A DNA stretch of 8,861 bases from an uncultured Clostridia bacterium (GCA_937915775.1 CALGGQ010000251.1:1-8861), one strand, 5' to 3'. Shown: positions 1-7,692, numbered from the stretch's first letter. Program-made: numbers and translations. Notes: a model not told the origin generated them from the sequence alone.

Positions 1-268
1 TGTCGAACACCTCGATATTGGCTGCCGCAATCGCGCTGTCCAGCAAATTTTTAATGGAGGCATCGCGCATTTTTTCATTAAAGCAGGAGGTAATCTTTTC
101 GCTGATGACCTTTACTGCCAGCGCGGACGCAATGTTGCCGCCGGCAGCGCCGCCCATACCGTCGCACACAACTGCCCAGGCTACCTCGCCCGGAAGCTCG
201 CCGACTGCATAAGCGTCCTGATTGGAATCTCTCACAATTCCCTTATCTGTTTTCGCAACTATTTTCAA
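1..268 (-). CDS. prpC: PP2C-family Ser/Thr protein phosphatase, N-terminal part (cut by left edge)
   Basis: This is the N-terminal 89 codons of a metal-dependent PP2C-type protein phosphatase, which removes phosphate from Ser/Thr residues in the cytosol. In Firmicutes it usually opposes a PASTA-domain kinase (PrkC/Stk). The sequence shows the motif RDSNQD near residues 13-18, equivalent to the family's R-x-x-N-x-D. It also shows VCDGMGG at residues 34-40, where Asp36-Gly37 should hold the metal pair, followed by GGNIAS in place of the usual AGExAS. I chose the TTG start at 268 because GGCGGTGA lies 5 nt upstream and the protein then begins MKIVAKTDKG, close to family N-termini. An in-frame GTG at 277 is the alternative. 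The start lies inside the 3' end of rlmN (26-nt overlap, different frame), which suggests translational coupling. The rest of the gene and the expected kinase are off the edge. The family is secure; the symbol follows B. subtilis synteny. Confidence 0.9.
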   Translation of the reverse strand, partial: MKIVAKTDKGIVRDSNQDAYAVGELPGEVAWAVVCDGMGGAAGGNIASALAVKVISEKITSCFNEKMRDASIKNLLDSAIAAANIEVFD

Positions 269-1301
269 ATGTTTCACCGCCGTTCTTTTTCCTGCGGAGC
301 TGACCGCAGGAAGCGTTGATGTCTTTTCCTAAAGTTCGTCTAATTGTAGCATTAATACCCTGCGATTGCAAGGTGGATTGAAATTTTTTCACCGCGCTGT
401 CCGACGAGCGGACGTTGCCGCGTTCTTCCACGTCGTTGACGGGAATTAAATTCACATGTGCGAGAAAGCCTTTCAGCTTAGCCGCCAGCTCTTTGGCGCA
501 TGCAGGCGAATCGTTGACGCCGCTAATCAAGGTGTATTCAAAGGACACGCGGCGCTTCGTCTGCTCGGCATACGCGCGGCAAGCCGCTATCACCTCGTCA
601 ACGCCCCATCGGTCATTCACGGGCATCATACGGCTTCTGAGTTCGTCATTCGGCGCGTGCAGCGAGAGCGTTAAAGTAATCGGCAGCTGCTCGCGGATTA
701 AATCGTAAATACGCGGAACAATGCCGCAGGTGGATAACGTGACGTCACGCAAAGAGAGATGCAGCCCTTTATCACTGTTCACCGTATGTATAAAGCGGAT
801 GACGTTATCGAAGTTATCCAGCGGCTCGCCGATGCCCATTAATACGATATGGGAAATCCGCACGCCCAAATCACGCTGCGCGGCGTGAATCTGCCCTTCC
901 ATTTCAGACGGCAGCAGATTTCTTTGGTAACCCGCCAAAGTGGAGGCACAGAAAGTACAGCCCATTTTGCAGCCAACCTGAGAGGAAATGCAGACGGTGT
1001 AGCCGTATTGGTAGCGCATTACGACGGTTTCCACATACTCTCCGTCATACAAACGGAAAAGGTATTTCACCGTGCCGTCGAGCTTGGAGACGTATTTATC
1101 CTCAATCTCACAGGACGGAATCAAGAACTGTTCACGGAGCTTTTCGCGTAAATCTTTAGAGAGATTGGTCATCTCGTCAAAGGAGGATACGCCCTCTTTG
1201 TGCAGCCAGCGGTAAATCTGGTCTGCACGGTATGACGGGAGCGAAAGCTGTGCCAGTGCCTCAGCCAGCTCCTCATAAGTTAAGGATTTAATATCAGTCA
1301 T
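243..1301 (-). CDS. rlmN: Dual-specificity 23S rRNA/tRNA adenine-C2 methyltransferase RlmN
   Basis: This radical-SAM enzyme methylates C2 of A2503 in 23S rRNA (E. coli numbering) and, in studied members, A37 of some tRNAs. It acts in the cytosol on ribosome precursors. The protein has 352 residues, a normal length. The cluster-binding CxxxCxxC motif is at Cys111, Cys115 and Cys118. The conserved Cys104 precedes it (CISSQVGC), MGIGEP lies at 155-160, and the methyl-carrying C-terminal Cys332 sits in NASCGQLRR. Both cysteines of the ping-pong mechanism are therefore present. The N-terminal accessory domain (residues 1 to about 80) carries YRADQIYRWLH. The ATG overlaps the end of rsmB by 8 nt and has no clear Shine-Dalgarno sequence, so translation probably depends on coupling. 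About 17 residues follow CGQL, and this tail runs over the phosphatase start. RlmN is preferred to the resistance enzyme Cfr from the housekeeping context. Confidence 0.97.
   Translation of the reverse strand: MTDIKSLTYEELAEALAQLSLPSYRADQIYRWLHKEGVSSFDEMTNLSKDLREKLREQFLIPSCEIEDKYVSKLDGTVKYLFRLYDGEYVETVVMRYQYGYTVCISSQVGCKMGCTFCASTLAGYQRNLLPSEMEGQIHAAQRDLGVRISHIVLMGIGEPLDNFDNVIRFIHTVNSDKGLHLSLRDVTLSTCGIVPRIYDLIREQLPITLTLSLHAPNDELRSRMMPVNDRWGVDEVIAACRAYAEQTKRRVSFEYTLISGVNDSPACAKELAAKLKGFLAHVNLIPVNDVEERGNVRSSDSAVKKFQSTLQSQGINATIRRTLGKDINASCGQLRRKKNGGETFENSCENR
274..281 (-). promoter_or_regulatory. Ribosome binding site for the TTG-started phosphatase gene
   Basis: GGCGGTGA on the minus strand differs from the ideal GGAGGTGA at one base and ends 5 nt before the TTG at 268. 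It lies within the rlmN coding sequence and favours the TTG over the in-frame GTG at 277, which falls inside this site. Confidence 0.6.
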
Positions 1302-2538
1302 GTTTTTTCATTACGGCGTAGAAGAAGCCGTCGCCGCCGTTTGCCGACGGAAAAACGGTTGTCATCGCTTCAAGCGTAAAACAATCATTTTCACTGAGAA
1401 ACGCTTCTACAACCTTTTCATTCTCTTTTTTATTGAGCGTACAGGTGGAATAGACCAACGTGCCGCCGCACTTTAAATAACGCGCAGAGGCTGTTAAAAT
1501 CTGCCTTTGCAGTAAGGGCAGCTCCTTGACGCTGTCCAGCTCTTTATAACGGATTTCGGGCTTACGGCGAATAATGCCGAAGCCGGAACAAGGCACGTCG
1601 CACAGCACCCTGTCAGCCATCGGGATGTTATCATGATATACAGAGGCATCGTTGAGCGCCGCCTGAATGCAGGTCAGCCCGAGGCGATTAGCGCCGTCTT
1701 TCAGTAACTGCACCTTATGCGGATGAATATCAAAGGCATACAAAGTGCCGTCGTTTTGCATCTGTTCTGCTATTGTAAAGGCTTTGCCGCCGGGCGCTGC
1801 GCACATATCAAGCACGGTTTCACCGGCTTTGGCACCGAGCGCTTTGGCGCAGCGGTACGAGCTTTCATCCTCCATGTGAAACAGACCGTTTTGAAACGCC
1901 CGTGAGCGCTTCACATCAAAGCCGGAAAGAATCTGCACCAGCTCGCCGTTTACCTCGCATTCAACCCCGTCGCACAGCAGCTCATACTGTAGCTCGCTTT
2001 CATCCACATAAAGCGGATTCGGCACGGCAAAAACAGGCGGCTTTTCATTAACTGACTGCAAAATCTGCAGCGTTTTTTCGTCGCTGTACTGCTTGAACCA
2101 CATATTAATAAGCGGCTGCGGCACGGAATATTGAACGGATAAATCATCCGTTTTGTCAATTTCTACGCGGTTGTCGTTCACCTGATGCAGCACAGCGTTA
2201 ATCAGCTTGGTATAATACGCGCAGCCAACCTCACCTGCGAGCTTCACGCTCTCGTTAATCGCAGCGGAAGCAGGCACTTTGTCGGTAAAATACAGCTGGT
2301 AGACGCCGAGGTATAAAATGATTTTCACCTTCGGCTTGGGCTTGGAAGCCAGATACTGCGTCAGCAGGTAATCGAGCGTAAGACGTCTTTCAATAACGCC
2401 GTAAACCAGCTGTGTGACAAAGGCTTTGTCCTTCGGGGATAAACCCTTAACGGCACCGTCCAGCGCCAGATTGCTGTACGCGCCGCTTTGCAGCACCTCA
2501 TAAAGCAGCTCAAAGGCTGTCAGCCGTGCGCTTTTCAT
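1294..2538 (-). CDS. rsmB: 16S rRNA cytosine-C5 methyltransferase RsmB
   Basis: RsmB forms m5C967 (E. coli numbering) in 16S rRNA using S-adenosylmethionine. The 414-residue protein has the family's two parts. The first is an N-terminal NusB-like RNA-binding domain (about 1-140) with ARLTAFELLYEVL and a conserved VYGVIERR segment. The second is a Rossmann-type methyltransferase domain with the SAM-binding motif VLDMCAAPGGK at 242-252. DVPCSGFG at 314-321 supplies Cys317 (release/general role), and YSTCTLNKKENE at 363-374 supplies the nucleophilic Cys366. Having both cysteines marks an RNA m5C enzyme. The ATG overlaps the upstream peptidase stop in an ATGA junction, and AAGG lies about 8-9 nt before it. 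The stop overlaps the rlmN start by 8 nt. Placement beside fmt and rlmN is the same as for B. subtilis sun/rsmB. No anomaly seen. Confidence 0.97.
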   Translation of the reverse strand: MKSARLTAFELLYEVLQSGAYSNLALDGAVKGLSPKDKAFVTQLVYGVIERRLTLDYLLTQYLASKPKPKVKIILYLGVYQLYFTDKVPASAAINESVKLAGEVGCAYYTKLINAVLHQVNDNRVEIDKTDDLSVQYSVPQPLINMWFKQYSDEKTLQILQSVNEKPPVFAVPNPLYVDESELQYELLCDGVECEVNGELVQILSGFDVKRSRAFQNGLFHMEDESSYRCAKALGAKAGETVLDMCAAPGGKAFTIAEQMQNDGTLYAFDIHPHKVQLLKDGANRLGLTCIQAALNDASVYHDNIPMADRVLCDVPCSGFGIIRRKPEIRYKELDSVKELPLLQRQILTASARYLKCGGTLVYSTCTLNKKENEKVVEAFLSENDCFTLEAMTTVFPSANGGDGFFYAVMKKHD

Positions 2539-3257
2539 CGTCTGCGCCTTGCGCCGGAAATCATAATCAGCAGCCGCAGCATCGTCACCAGTGAAGAAGC
2601 GAGCGCCGCAACATAGGTCAGCGCGGCAGCCGTCAGCACGCGCTTTGCGCCGCTGTATTCCTCATCAACAAGGAAGTTATTTGCCTTGATTGTTTCGAGC
2701 GCGCGGCGGCTGGCGTTAAATTCAACAGGCAGCGTGAGCAGCTGAAAGAGCGCCACGAAGCTGTATAAAATCAGACCGATTAAAGCGACATAATAGCCAA
2801 TATCGGAATGCTGCGCATAACCTGCGATGATGACGCCGATAATGACGAGCGGCACACCGAGACCGGAGCCGATTTTCGTCACGGGGATTGCCGCATTTCT
2901 GAGAGAAAGCGGCGAATAGCCCTGCGCGTGCTGGCAGGCGTGACCGGCTTCGTGGCAGGCAATGCCGATAGCGGCGATGGAACGAGAATCAAACACGCCC
3001 TCGCTGAGGGAGATAATTTTGGTAGAGGGATTGTAGTTATCCGTCAGCATTCCGGCAACCTTCTGAATTCTGACGTCTGTGATGCCGTTGAGCTGCAGTA
3101 AGCGCCAGGCGGCGTCCGCGCCGGTCATACCGCTGCGGCTCATCACCTGGGAATACTTTCTGTAACGCGATTTGACCATTCCCTGACAAATGAGTGCAAA
3201 AATCAGCACGGGAATGGCTAAAAAGCCAGTCATATAATATGCAATATAACTACCCAT
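2535..3257 (-). CDS. yugP: YugP-type membrane zinc metallopeptidase
   Basis: This predicted membrane-embedded zinc protease belongs to the YugP family (putative neutral zinc metallopeptidase); its substrate is not known. The zinc motif HEAGH is at residues 102-106 (His102, Glu103, His106), followed by the family-typical sequence GYSPLSLRNAAIP. The segment PVEFNASRRAL (177-187) is also a family hallmark, and its Glu179 is a candidate third metal ligand by inference. Hydrophobic stretches near residues 5-27, 132-148, 153-177 and 210-234 suggest about four membrane passes. The protein ends in a short basic RRRR tail. The start is supported by AGGAGA 5 nt upstream, which lies within the last codons of fmt; only 1 nt separates the two genes. 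It joins rsmB by an ATGA overlap. B. subtilis keeps yugP elsewhere, while clostridial genomes often carry a copy here (from memory). The family call is strong; the biological role is open. Confidence 0.9.
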   Translation of the reverse strand: MGSYIAYYMTGFLAIPVLIFALICQGMVKSRYRKYSQVMSRSGMTGADAAWRLLQLNGITDVRIQKVAGMLTDNYNPSTKIISLSEGVFDSRSIAAIGIACHEAGHACQHAQGYSPLSLRNAAIPVTKIGSGLGVPLVIIGVIIAGYAQHSDIGYYVALIGLILYSFVALFQLLTLPVEFNASRRALETIKANNFLVDEEYSGAKRVLTAAALTYVAALASSLVTMLRLLIMISGARRRR

Positions 3258-3258
3258 A

Positions 3259-4194
3259 TCATTCTCCTAACAGTGTTCCGATTGCAATCGGATGTCCGAG
3301 CAGGTAGGAGGCGGCGTCCATTGCCTTTTTGCCCTCTGCCTGCAATGTTTTGATTTCAACGCACCTGCCGTCGCCGCAGCAGACAAGCAGCCGTTTACGG
3401 CTTTCCGTCACTTCGCCGGGTTTGGCGTTGGCTGCTATTATATCCGTTAATACTGTCTGATGGATTTTGACGGTGTTGCCGTTTACCAGCGTTGTAGCAA
3501 CAGGCCACGTTTGCAGACCGCGCACCTGATTATGCACCGTCTGCGCCGATTTTGACCAGTTAATCGGACATAAATCCTTCGTTATCATTTTCGCATAACC
3601 GAAATCGCCCTTTGGCTGCTTGGTGCGTGTCACCGTGCCGCTTTCGATTTGCTGCAGCGCTTCCAGCAGTGCTTTTGCGCCGATGACGGACAGGCGGTCA
3701 AACAGCTCGGCAGATGTTTCGTTTTCACCGATTGCCGTCTTTTTTACGAGCAGCACATCGCCCGTATCCAGCCCTTCATCCATCTGCATGACGCAAACGC
3801 CTGTTTCGCTTTCTCCGTTCAGCACAGCCCACTGAATCGGTGCGGCACCGCGGTACTTCGGCAGAAGCGACGCATGCACATTAATGCAGCCGTACGGCGC
3901 TGCCTCCAAAACGTCCTTCGGCAGAATTTTGCCGTATGCTACGACGATGATAACGTCCGGCTTCAGCGACTGCAGCACCTGCGGCGTATCGCTGCCTTTG
4001 ATTTTTGCCGGCTGATAAACGGGAATGCCGTTATTTTCTGCCAGCACTTTAACAGGCGGCGGCGTCAGCACCTGCTTTCTGCCGACGGGTTTATCCGGCT
4101 GTGTGAACACGCCGACCACCGTATGCGCCGACTGAATCAACGCCTCCAGGCACGGCACGGCAAAATCGGGCGTTCCCATAAAAACGATTCTCAT
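3259..4194 (-). CDS. fmt: Methionyl-tRNA formyltransferase
   Basis: Fmt formylates the amino group of initiator Met-tRNA with 10-formyltetrahydrofolate, making the fMet-tRNA used in bacterial translation initiation. The 311-residue protein is the usual length. It starts MRIVFMGTPDFAVP, the conserved opening of the Rossmann domain. The active-site block INVHASLLPKYRGAAPI spans 104-120 and gives Asn105 and His107. The MDEGLDTGD block at 138-146 gives Asp143. These are the three conserved catalytic positions of the family. A linker leads to the C-terminal OB-like tRNA-binding domain from about residue 205 (LCPINWSKSA, then RGLQTWPVA). The ATG shares an ATGA with the def stop, and GGAAAAAGC precedes it. 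Pairing with def puts addition and removal of the formyl group under joint expression. No oddity seen. Confidence 0.98.
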   Translation of the reverse strand: MRIVFMGTPDFAVPCLEALIQSAHTVVGVFTQPDKPVGRKQVLTPPPVKVLAENNGIPVYQPAKIKGSDTPQVLQSLKPDVIIVVAYGKILPKDVLEAAPYGCINVHASLLPKYRGAAPIQWAVLNGESETGVCVMQMDEGLDTGDVLLVKKTAIGENETSAELFDRLSVIGAKALLEALQQIESGTVTRTKQPKGDFGYAKMITKDLCPINWSKSAQTVHNQVRGLQTWPVATTLVNGNTVKIHQTVLTDIIAANAKPGEVTESRKRLLVCCGDGRCVEIKTLQAEGKKAMDAASYLLGHPIAIGTLLGE

Positions 4195-4646
4195 GCTTTT
4201 TCCAGCTTTCCTATCACTTTTGACGTGAACAGAATACCGTCCAGATGGTCAAGCTCGTGGCAGAAGGCACGAGCCTTTAAATCCTCGCCGGTGTAGACGT
4301 GCCACATCCCGTTTCTGTCCTGTGCTTTCACCTGCACCTTTTTTGGACGGACGGTCACGCCGTATTCGCCGGGAACGGAAAGGCAGCCTTCTGATTCCCT
4401 CTGTTCACCCTCTCTGAGTGTGATTTCGGGGTTCACCAGCTCCATCACACCGTCGCCGACGTCGATAACAACCACGCGCTTGAGCATTCCGACCTGCACA
4501 GCGGCAAGACCGACGCCGCCGGCATCGTTCATCGTTTCAATCATATCGTCAATCAGTACGCCGAGACGGTCGTCAAATTTTTCAACCGGACGGCTCTTTT
4601 TATTTAAGATAGGGTCCCCTACCTTGACTATATTTCTCAGTGCCAT
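4191..4646 (-). CDS. def: Peptide deformylase
   Basis: This metalloenzyme (usually Fe2+) removes the N-terminal formyl group from nascent proteins at the ribosome exit. All three family motifs are visible in the 151 residues. GVGLAAVQ at 44-51 carries Val where many members have Pro. EGCLS at 86-90 contains metal ligand Cys88. HELDH at 130-134 contains ligands His130 and His134 and catalytic Glu131. The length and the absence of an insertion between motifs suggest the short type 1-like form common in clostridia, rather than the longer type 2 of bacilli; this subtype call is inference. The start is supported by AGAGGA 6 nt upstream, which overlaps the priA stop region; 11 nt separate the two genes. 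The end overlaps the fmt start by 4 nt. Confidence 0.98.
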   Translation of the reverse strand: MALRNIVKVGDPILNKKSRPVEKFDDRLGVLIDDMIETMNDAGGVGLAAVQVGMLKRVVVIDVGDGVMELVNPEITLREGEQRESEGCLSVPGEYGVTVRPKKVQVKAQDRNGMWHVYTGEDLKARAFCHELDHLDGILFTSKVIGKLEKA

Positions 4647-4657
4647 ATCTTATCCTC

Positions 4658-6877
4658 TTATGATAAATCATTCGGGTTCAGCTCAATCGCAAGGCTGACC
4701 GTTTTATACTCTTTTATTTTAGCCATTCTTTTTAAAATGGCTGTGAGCAAGCTGCGAACATTTTTAGAATTTTTTGTTTTAATCGCCAGCCGATAGCGGA
4801 ACTGATTATTGAGCTTGGCAATTCTCGCCTGTGTAGGTCCGAGCACCACCAGCTTCACATCGCTGTAATCTTTAGAATTCAGCTCCACCAGAATATCGAA
4901 AAACTGCTTGGCGCACAGGGCTACCGTGTTTTCATCCTCACCCGTAAAGGTAACGGAAAAGATATCGCAAAATGGCGGATAAATCATCAGCCGCCGCAGC
5001 TTGATTTCATTCTCGTAAAAGCCCTTATAATCCTGCTCGGCAGCATATTCCAGCGTTTCATTCAGCGGGTTAATCGTCTGGATAACAGCTTTGCCCTTTT
5101 CGCCGCGCCTGCCTGCTCTGCCGACCACCTGCGTGATTAAATCAAACGATTTTTCGCTCGCGGTGTATGACTCATTATAAAATGAATTATCGGCATTGAC
5201 GACGCCGACGAGCGTGACGTTATCAAAATCCAGCCCTTTCGCAACCATCTGCGTGCCGATTAAGATATCATATTCGCCTGCGGCAAAGGAATCGAGCAGC
5301 TTCTGGTGCGCAAATTTTGCCGTTGTGGTATCCGCATCCATCCGCAGCACTCTTGCCTGCGGGAACAGGCGGGAAAGCTCGTCCCCTATGCGCTGCGTGC
5401 CGTAGCCACTGTAGCGTACTGCATCGCTGCCGCAGGACGGGCAGGTATTATCGAGCTGCTTCGTGTAGCCGCAATAATGGCAGACAAGACGGTTATTATA
5501 ACTGTGATACGTCAGAGAAATGGAGCAGTTCGGACAGGTGACGATATGCCCGCATTCGTTGCAGGCAATAAACGTGTTATACCCTCTGCGGTTAATCAGC
5601 AGTATCGTCTGTTTTCCGTTTTCCAGGTTTTCCGTTATCAGCTCTGCCAGCTTAGAGGAAATCGGCGATTTGTTGCCGCGCTTCATCTCCTGCTTCATAT
5701 CAACTACGATAACTTGCGGCAGCACGGAATCGCCGTAACGCTCGTCAATTTCACACAGCGTGTATTTTCCGGCAGCCGCCGCACTATACGTTTCAAGGCT
5801 CGGCGTTGCGGACGTCATCAGAAACAGCGCCTGATGGTATTTTGCCCGAAAACGCGCCACATCCTTCGTATGATACCGCGGTGTGCGCTCGCTCTTGTAG
5901 GTACCTTCCTGCTCCTCGTCCATAATAATCAGCCCGATGTTGTGCAGCGGGGCAAAGACAGCGGAACGGGTGCCGACCACAATTTTAGCTTCTCCCCTGT
6001 CGGCGCGCTTATATTCATCGTTGCGTTCCCCGAGCGATAAACCGCTGTGAATGACGGCAACCGTATCGCCGTAGCGCTGATGAAAAATTGCCAGCGTCTG
6101 CGGTGTCAGAGCGATTTCAGGCACCAGCACGATGACCTCTCTGCCGCTGTCAATCACATCGTCAATCAGTCTGAGGTAAACCTGCGTTTTGCCGCTGCCG
6201 GTCACACCGTATAATAAGCTCGTACCGCCACTTGAAAGCAGTTTTCGGTTTTCGGCATACGCTTGGTGCTGTTTTGCAGAAAGTTGAATTTCCGTGCGCT
6301 CACCGCTGCCGGAGTGGGCATACGGTTTACGGTATACCTCTTGCTGCTCAAAGGCAATAATGCCGTTTTTTTCAAGGTTTTTGAGCACCGTCATGCCGAC
6401 GGAGCAGAACTCGCAGACCTCATTCGCGCCAGCCATACCGACGTCAAGCAGTAAATCAGTGACGATTTTTTGCTTCTTCGTCAGCTTGGTCAACGCGCTT
6501 TCCTCATCTGTTAACAGGCGCACCATGCGTTCGCTTTTACTGCGGAGCTTGCCGTAGCCGCGCGGCAGCATCTGTTTGAGGCAATCATAGGTGGTGCAAA
6601 AGCAGCGTTCCTTGAGCCACAGCGCCAGACTGACCAATTCATCGGACAGCGCCTTTTCATGCACCGCGCTGACAGCCTTTAAGCCGCTTTCACTCTCGGC
6701 ATCTTCGAGCGCTACGATAATGCCGTCTCTTGCCTTATCGCCCTTGCCGAACGGCACGGTAACGCGGCAGCCGATGGCGGCACTATCCTGTAATTCTTCG
6801 GGAACAAAATAACTGTAATCGGTATCAAAGCTGAAAAACGTGTTGTCAACGGCAACGGTTGCAATCCTATTTTTCAT
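4658..6877 (-). CDS. priA: Primosomal protein N' (replication restart helicase PriA)
   Basis: PriA is a 3'-to-5' superfamily 2 DNA helicase that recognises stalled or repaired forks and reloads the replicative helicase. The 739-residue protein has an N-terminal fork-binding domain (about 1-105, with VTVPFGKGDKARDGIIV) and a winged-helix-like region (about 115-185). Walker A is GVTGSGKT at 224-231, and the Walker B/DExx motif is DEEQ at 320-323, where E. coli has DEEH. SATPS is at 356-360. Two zinc sites are formed by Cys439, 442, 448, 451, 466, 469, 479 and 482. The late helicase motifs are GTQMVAKGLDF (541-551) and QVVGRAGRRG (583-592), followed by a C-terminal domain. All elements are present, so it should be active. 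The ATG at 6877 has only AAAGAG directly abutting it, a poor Shine-Dalgarno, and no other in-frame start is evident nearby. It sits 15 nt after rpoZ, with no coaBC between. Confidence 0.98.
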   Translation of the reverse strand: MKNRIATVAVDNTFFSFDTDYSYFVPEELQDSAAIGCRVTVPFGKGDKARDGIIVALEDAESESGLKAVSAVHEKALSDELVSLALWLKERCFCTTYDCLKQMLPRGYGKLRSKSERMVRLLTDEESALTKLTKKQKIVTDLLLDVGMAGANEVCEFCSVGMTVLKNLEKNGIIAFEQQEVYRKPYAHSGSGERTEIQLSAKQHQAYAENRKLLSSGGTSLLYGVTGSGKTQVYLRLIDDVIDSGREVIVLVPEIALTPQTLAIFHQRYGDTVAVIHSGLSLGERNDEYKRADRGEAKIVVGTRSAVFAPLHNIGLIIMDEEQEGTYKSERTPRYHTKDVARFRAKYHQALFLMTSATPSLETYSAAAAGKYTLCEIDERYGDSVLPQVIVVDMKQEMKRGNKSPISSKLAELITENLENGKQTILLINRRGYNTFIACNECGHIVTCPNCSISLTYHSYNNRLVCHYCGYTKQLDNTCPSCGSDAVRYSGYGTQRIGDELSRLFPQARVLRMDADTTTAKFAHQKLLDSFAAGEYDILIGTQMVAKGLDFDNVTLVGVVNADNSFYNESYTASEKSFDLITQVVGRAGRRGEKGKAVIQTINPLNETLEYAAEQDYKGFYENEIKLRRLMIYPPFCDIFSVTFTGEDENTVALCAKQFFDILVELNSKDYSDVKLVVLGPTQARIAKLNNQFRYRLAIKTKNSKNVRSLLTAILKRMAKIKEYKTVSLAIELNPNDLS

Positions 6878-6892
6878 CTCTTTAGCAGTAAT

Positions 6893-7096
6893 TTATTTAA
6901 TCTCGTCCGGCTCGGTGATGACGTACTTGCCGTCGCAGATTTCCTCAATTGCTTTGCTCACCGTTTTTTCGTCAAGCTGCTGCTTATTTTCAATCGCTTC
7001 GTCTCTAATTTCGCGCGCACGCTTGGCAGTGCCGACAACGAGACTGTAGCGGCTGCTGACATTATTCAGCATTTTCTTTAAATCGGGATTAAACAT
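6893..7096 (-). CDS. rpoZ: DNA-directed RNA polymerase omega subunit
   Basis: Omega is a small subunit that helps fold and hold the beta' subunit of RNA polymerase. The 67-residue product fits the family size. It carries the conserved segment SSRYSLVVGTAKRAREI (14-30), where the YxLVxxxAKRAR pattern is the hallmark, followed by a helical KTVSKAIEEI stretch. The tail is short and acidic (residues 60-67). The start has an excellent ribosome binding site, AAGGAGAG, 5 nt upstream; this site overlaps the gmk stop codon. The gene lies 11 nt after gmk, the same neighbour as in most bacteria, which supports the call despite the small size. Confidence 0.95.
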   Translation of the reverse strand: MFNPDLKKMLNNVSSRYSLVVGTAKRAREIRDEAIENKQQLDEKTVSKAIEEICDGKYVITEPDEIK

Positions 7097-7107
7097 AATA
7101 ACTCTCC

Positions 7108-7692
7108 TTATCTGTTATGAGCAATCAGTTCAATATCTAATATCTCATTTATTTTATTCACGGCGATTTCCAAATCGTCGTTAATCACATTGTATTTATA
7201 CACGTCGGCAAAGCTCAGCTCAAATTCCGCGAGCGCCAGACGGCGATTGATATCGTCCTCATCATTCGTCTGACGTTTTATCAGGCGTTCACGCAAAACC
7301 TCCATACTCGGCGGCAGGAGGAAAATCGGCACACAGTCCGGACGCAGACGCATAATATTCTGACCGCCCTCCACTTCGATAATGAGGAAGCAGATTTTGC
7401 CGTCGTTAATCGCTTTTTCAACGCCTTCTACCGGCGTGCCGTAATAGCACCCGTTATAAACGGTATGCTCCAGCAAGCCCTGTGAATTCATCAGCCGCTT
7501 GAATTCCTCTTCCGTTTTGAAGTAATAGCTAACGCCTTCAACCTCGCCCTCGCGCGGAGCGCGCGTGGTGGCAGAAACGGATTTGACTATGTCATCACGC
7601 CGCTTAAGCAGCTCGTGAAAAACAGTATCCTTGCCGCAGCCGCTCGGCGCCGAAAGAACGACGAGCATTCCCTTTTTTCTTTTTCTACACAT
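7108..7692 (-). CDS. gmk: Guanylate kinase
   Basis: Gmk phosphorylates GMP to GDP with ATP, an essential step in making GTP and dGTP and in recycling cGMP-related nucleotides. With the start at 7692 the protein has 194 residues. The P-loop is APSGCGKDT at 15-23, unusual for Cys19 and Asp22 where SGAGKGT or similar is common. The GMP-binding block runs SVSATTRAPREGEVEGVSYYF (38-58, split here by position), with Arg44 and Arg47. NGCYYGTPV lies at 80-88. The lid region RLIKRQTNDEDDINRR (136-151) and VINDDLE (169-175) follow, all as expected. The ATG at 7698 abuts AAGGAGG with no spacing, while the ATG at 7692 sits 6 nt after it, so the downstream start is preferred. The gene overlaps remA by 8 nt and is followed by rpoZ, a classic pair. 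Confidence 0.96.
   Translation of the reverse strand: MCRKRKKGMLVVLSAPSGCGKDTVFHELLKRRDDIVKSVSATTRAPREGEVEGVSYYFKTEEEFKRLMNSQGLLEHTVYNGCYYGTPVEGVEKAINDGKICFLIIEVEGGQNIMRLRPDCVPIFLLPPSMEVLRERLIKRQTNDEDDINRRLALAEFELSFADVYKYNVINDDLEIAVNKINEILDIELIAHNR

Noticed and set aside
18..212. A plus-strand open frame of 64 codons at the left edge
   Set aside because: It is antisense to the PP2C phosphatase motifs. The real gene is the minus-strand partial frame starting at TTG 268.
243..1301. Possible Cfr-type antibiotic-resistance methyltransferase
   Set aside because: Cfr and RlmN share the radical-SAM fold and cysteines, but the position between rsmB and the PP2C gene is the standard chromosomal rlmN locus, and no mobile-element signals are present.
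3649..4296. A 215-codon plus-strand open frame opposite fmt and the end of def
   Set aside because: It is antisense to two genes with complete catalytic motifs. The product is rich in Arg, His, Cys and Gln in the manner of a reverse-frame translation.
5306..6040. A 244-codon plus-strand open frame opposite priA
   Set aside because: It lies wholly antisense to the conserved helicase core of PriA. Its translation shows no recognisable domain, and it has the Arg/Val/Ala-rich look of a shadow frame.
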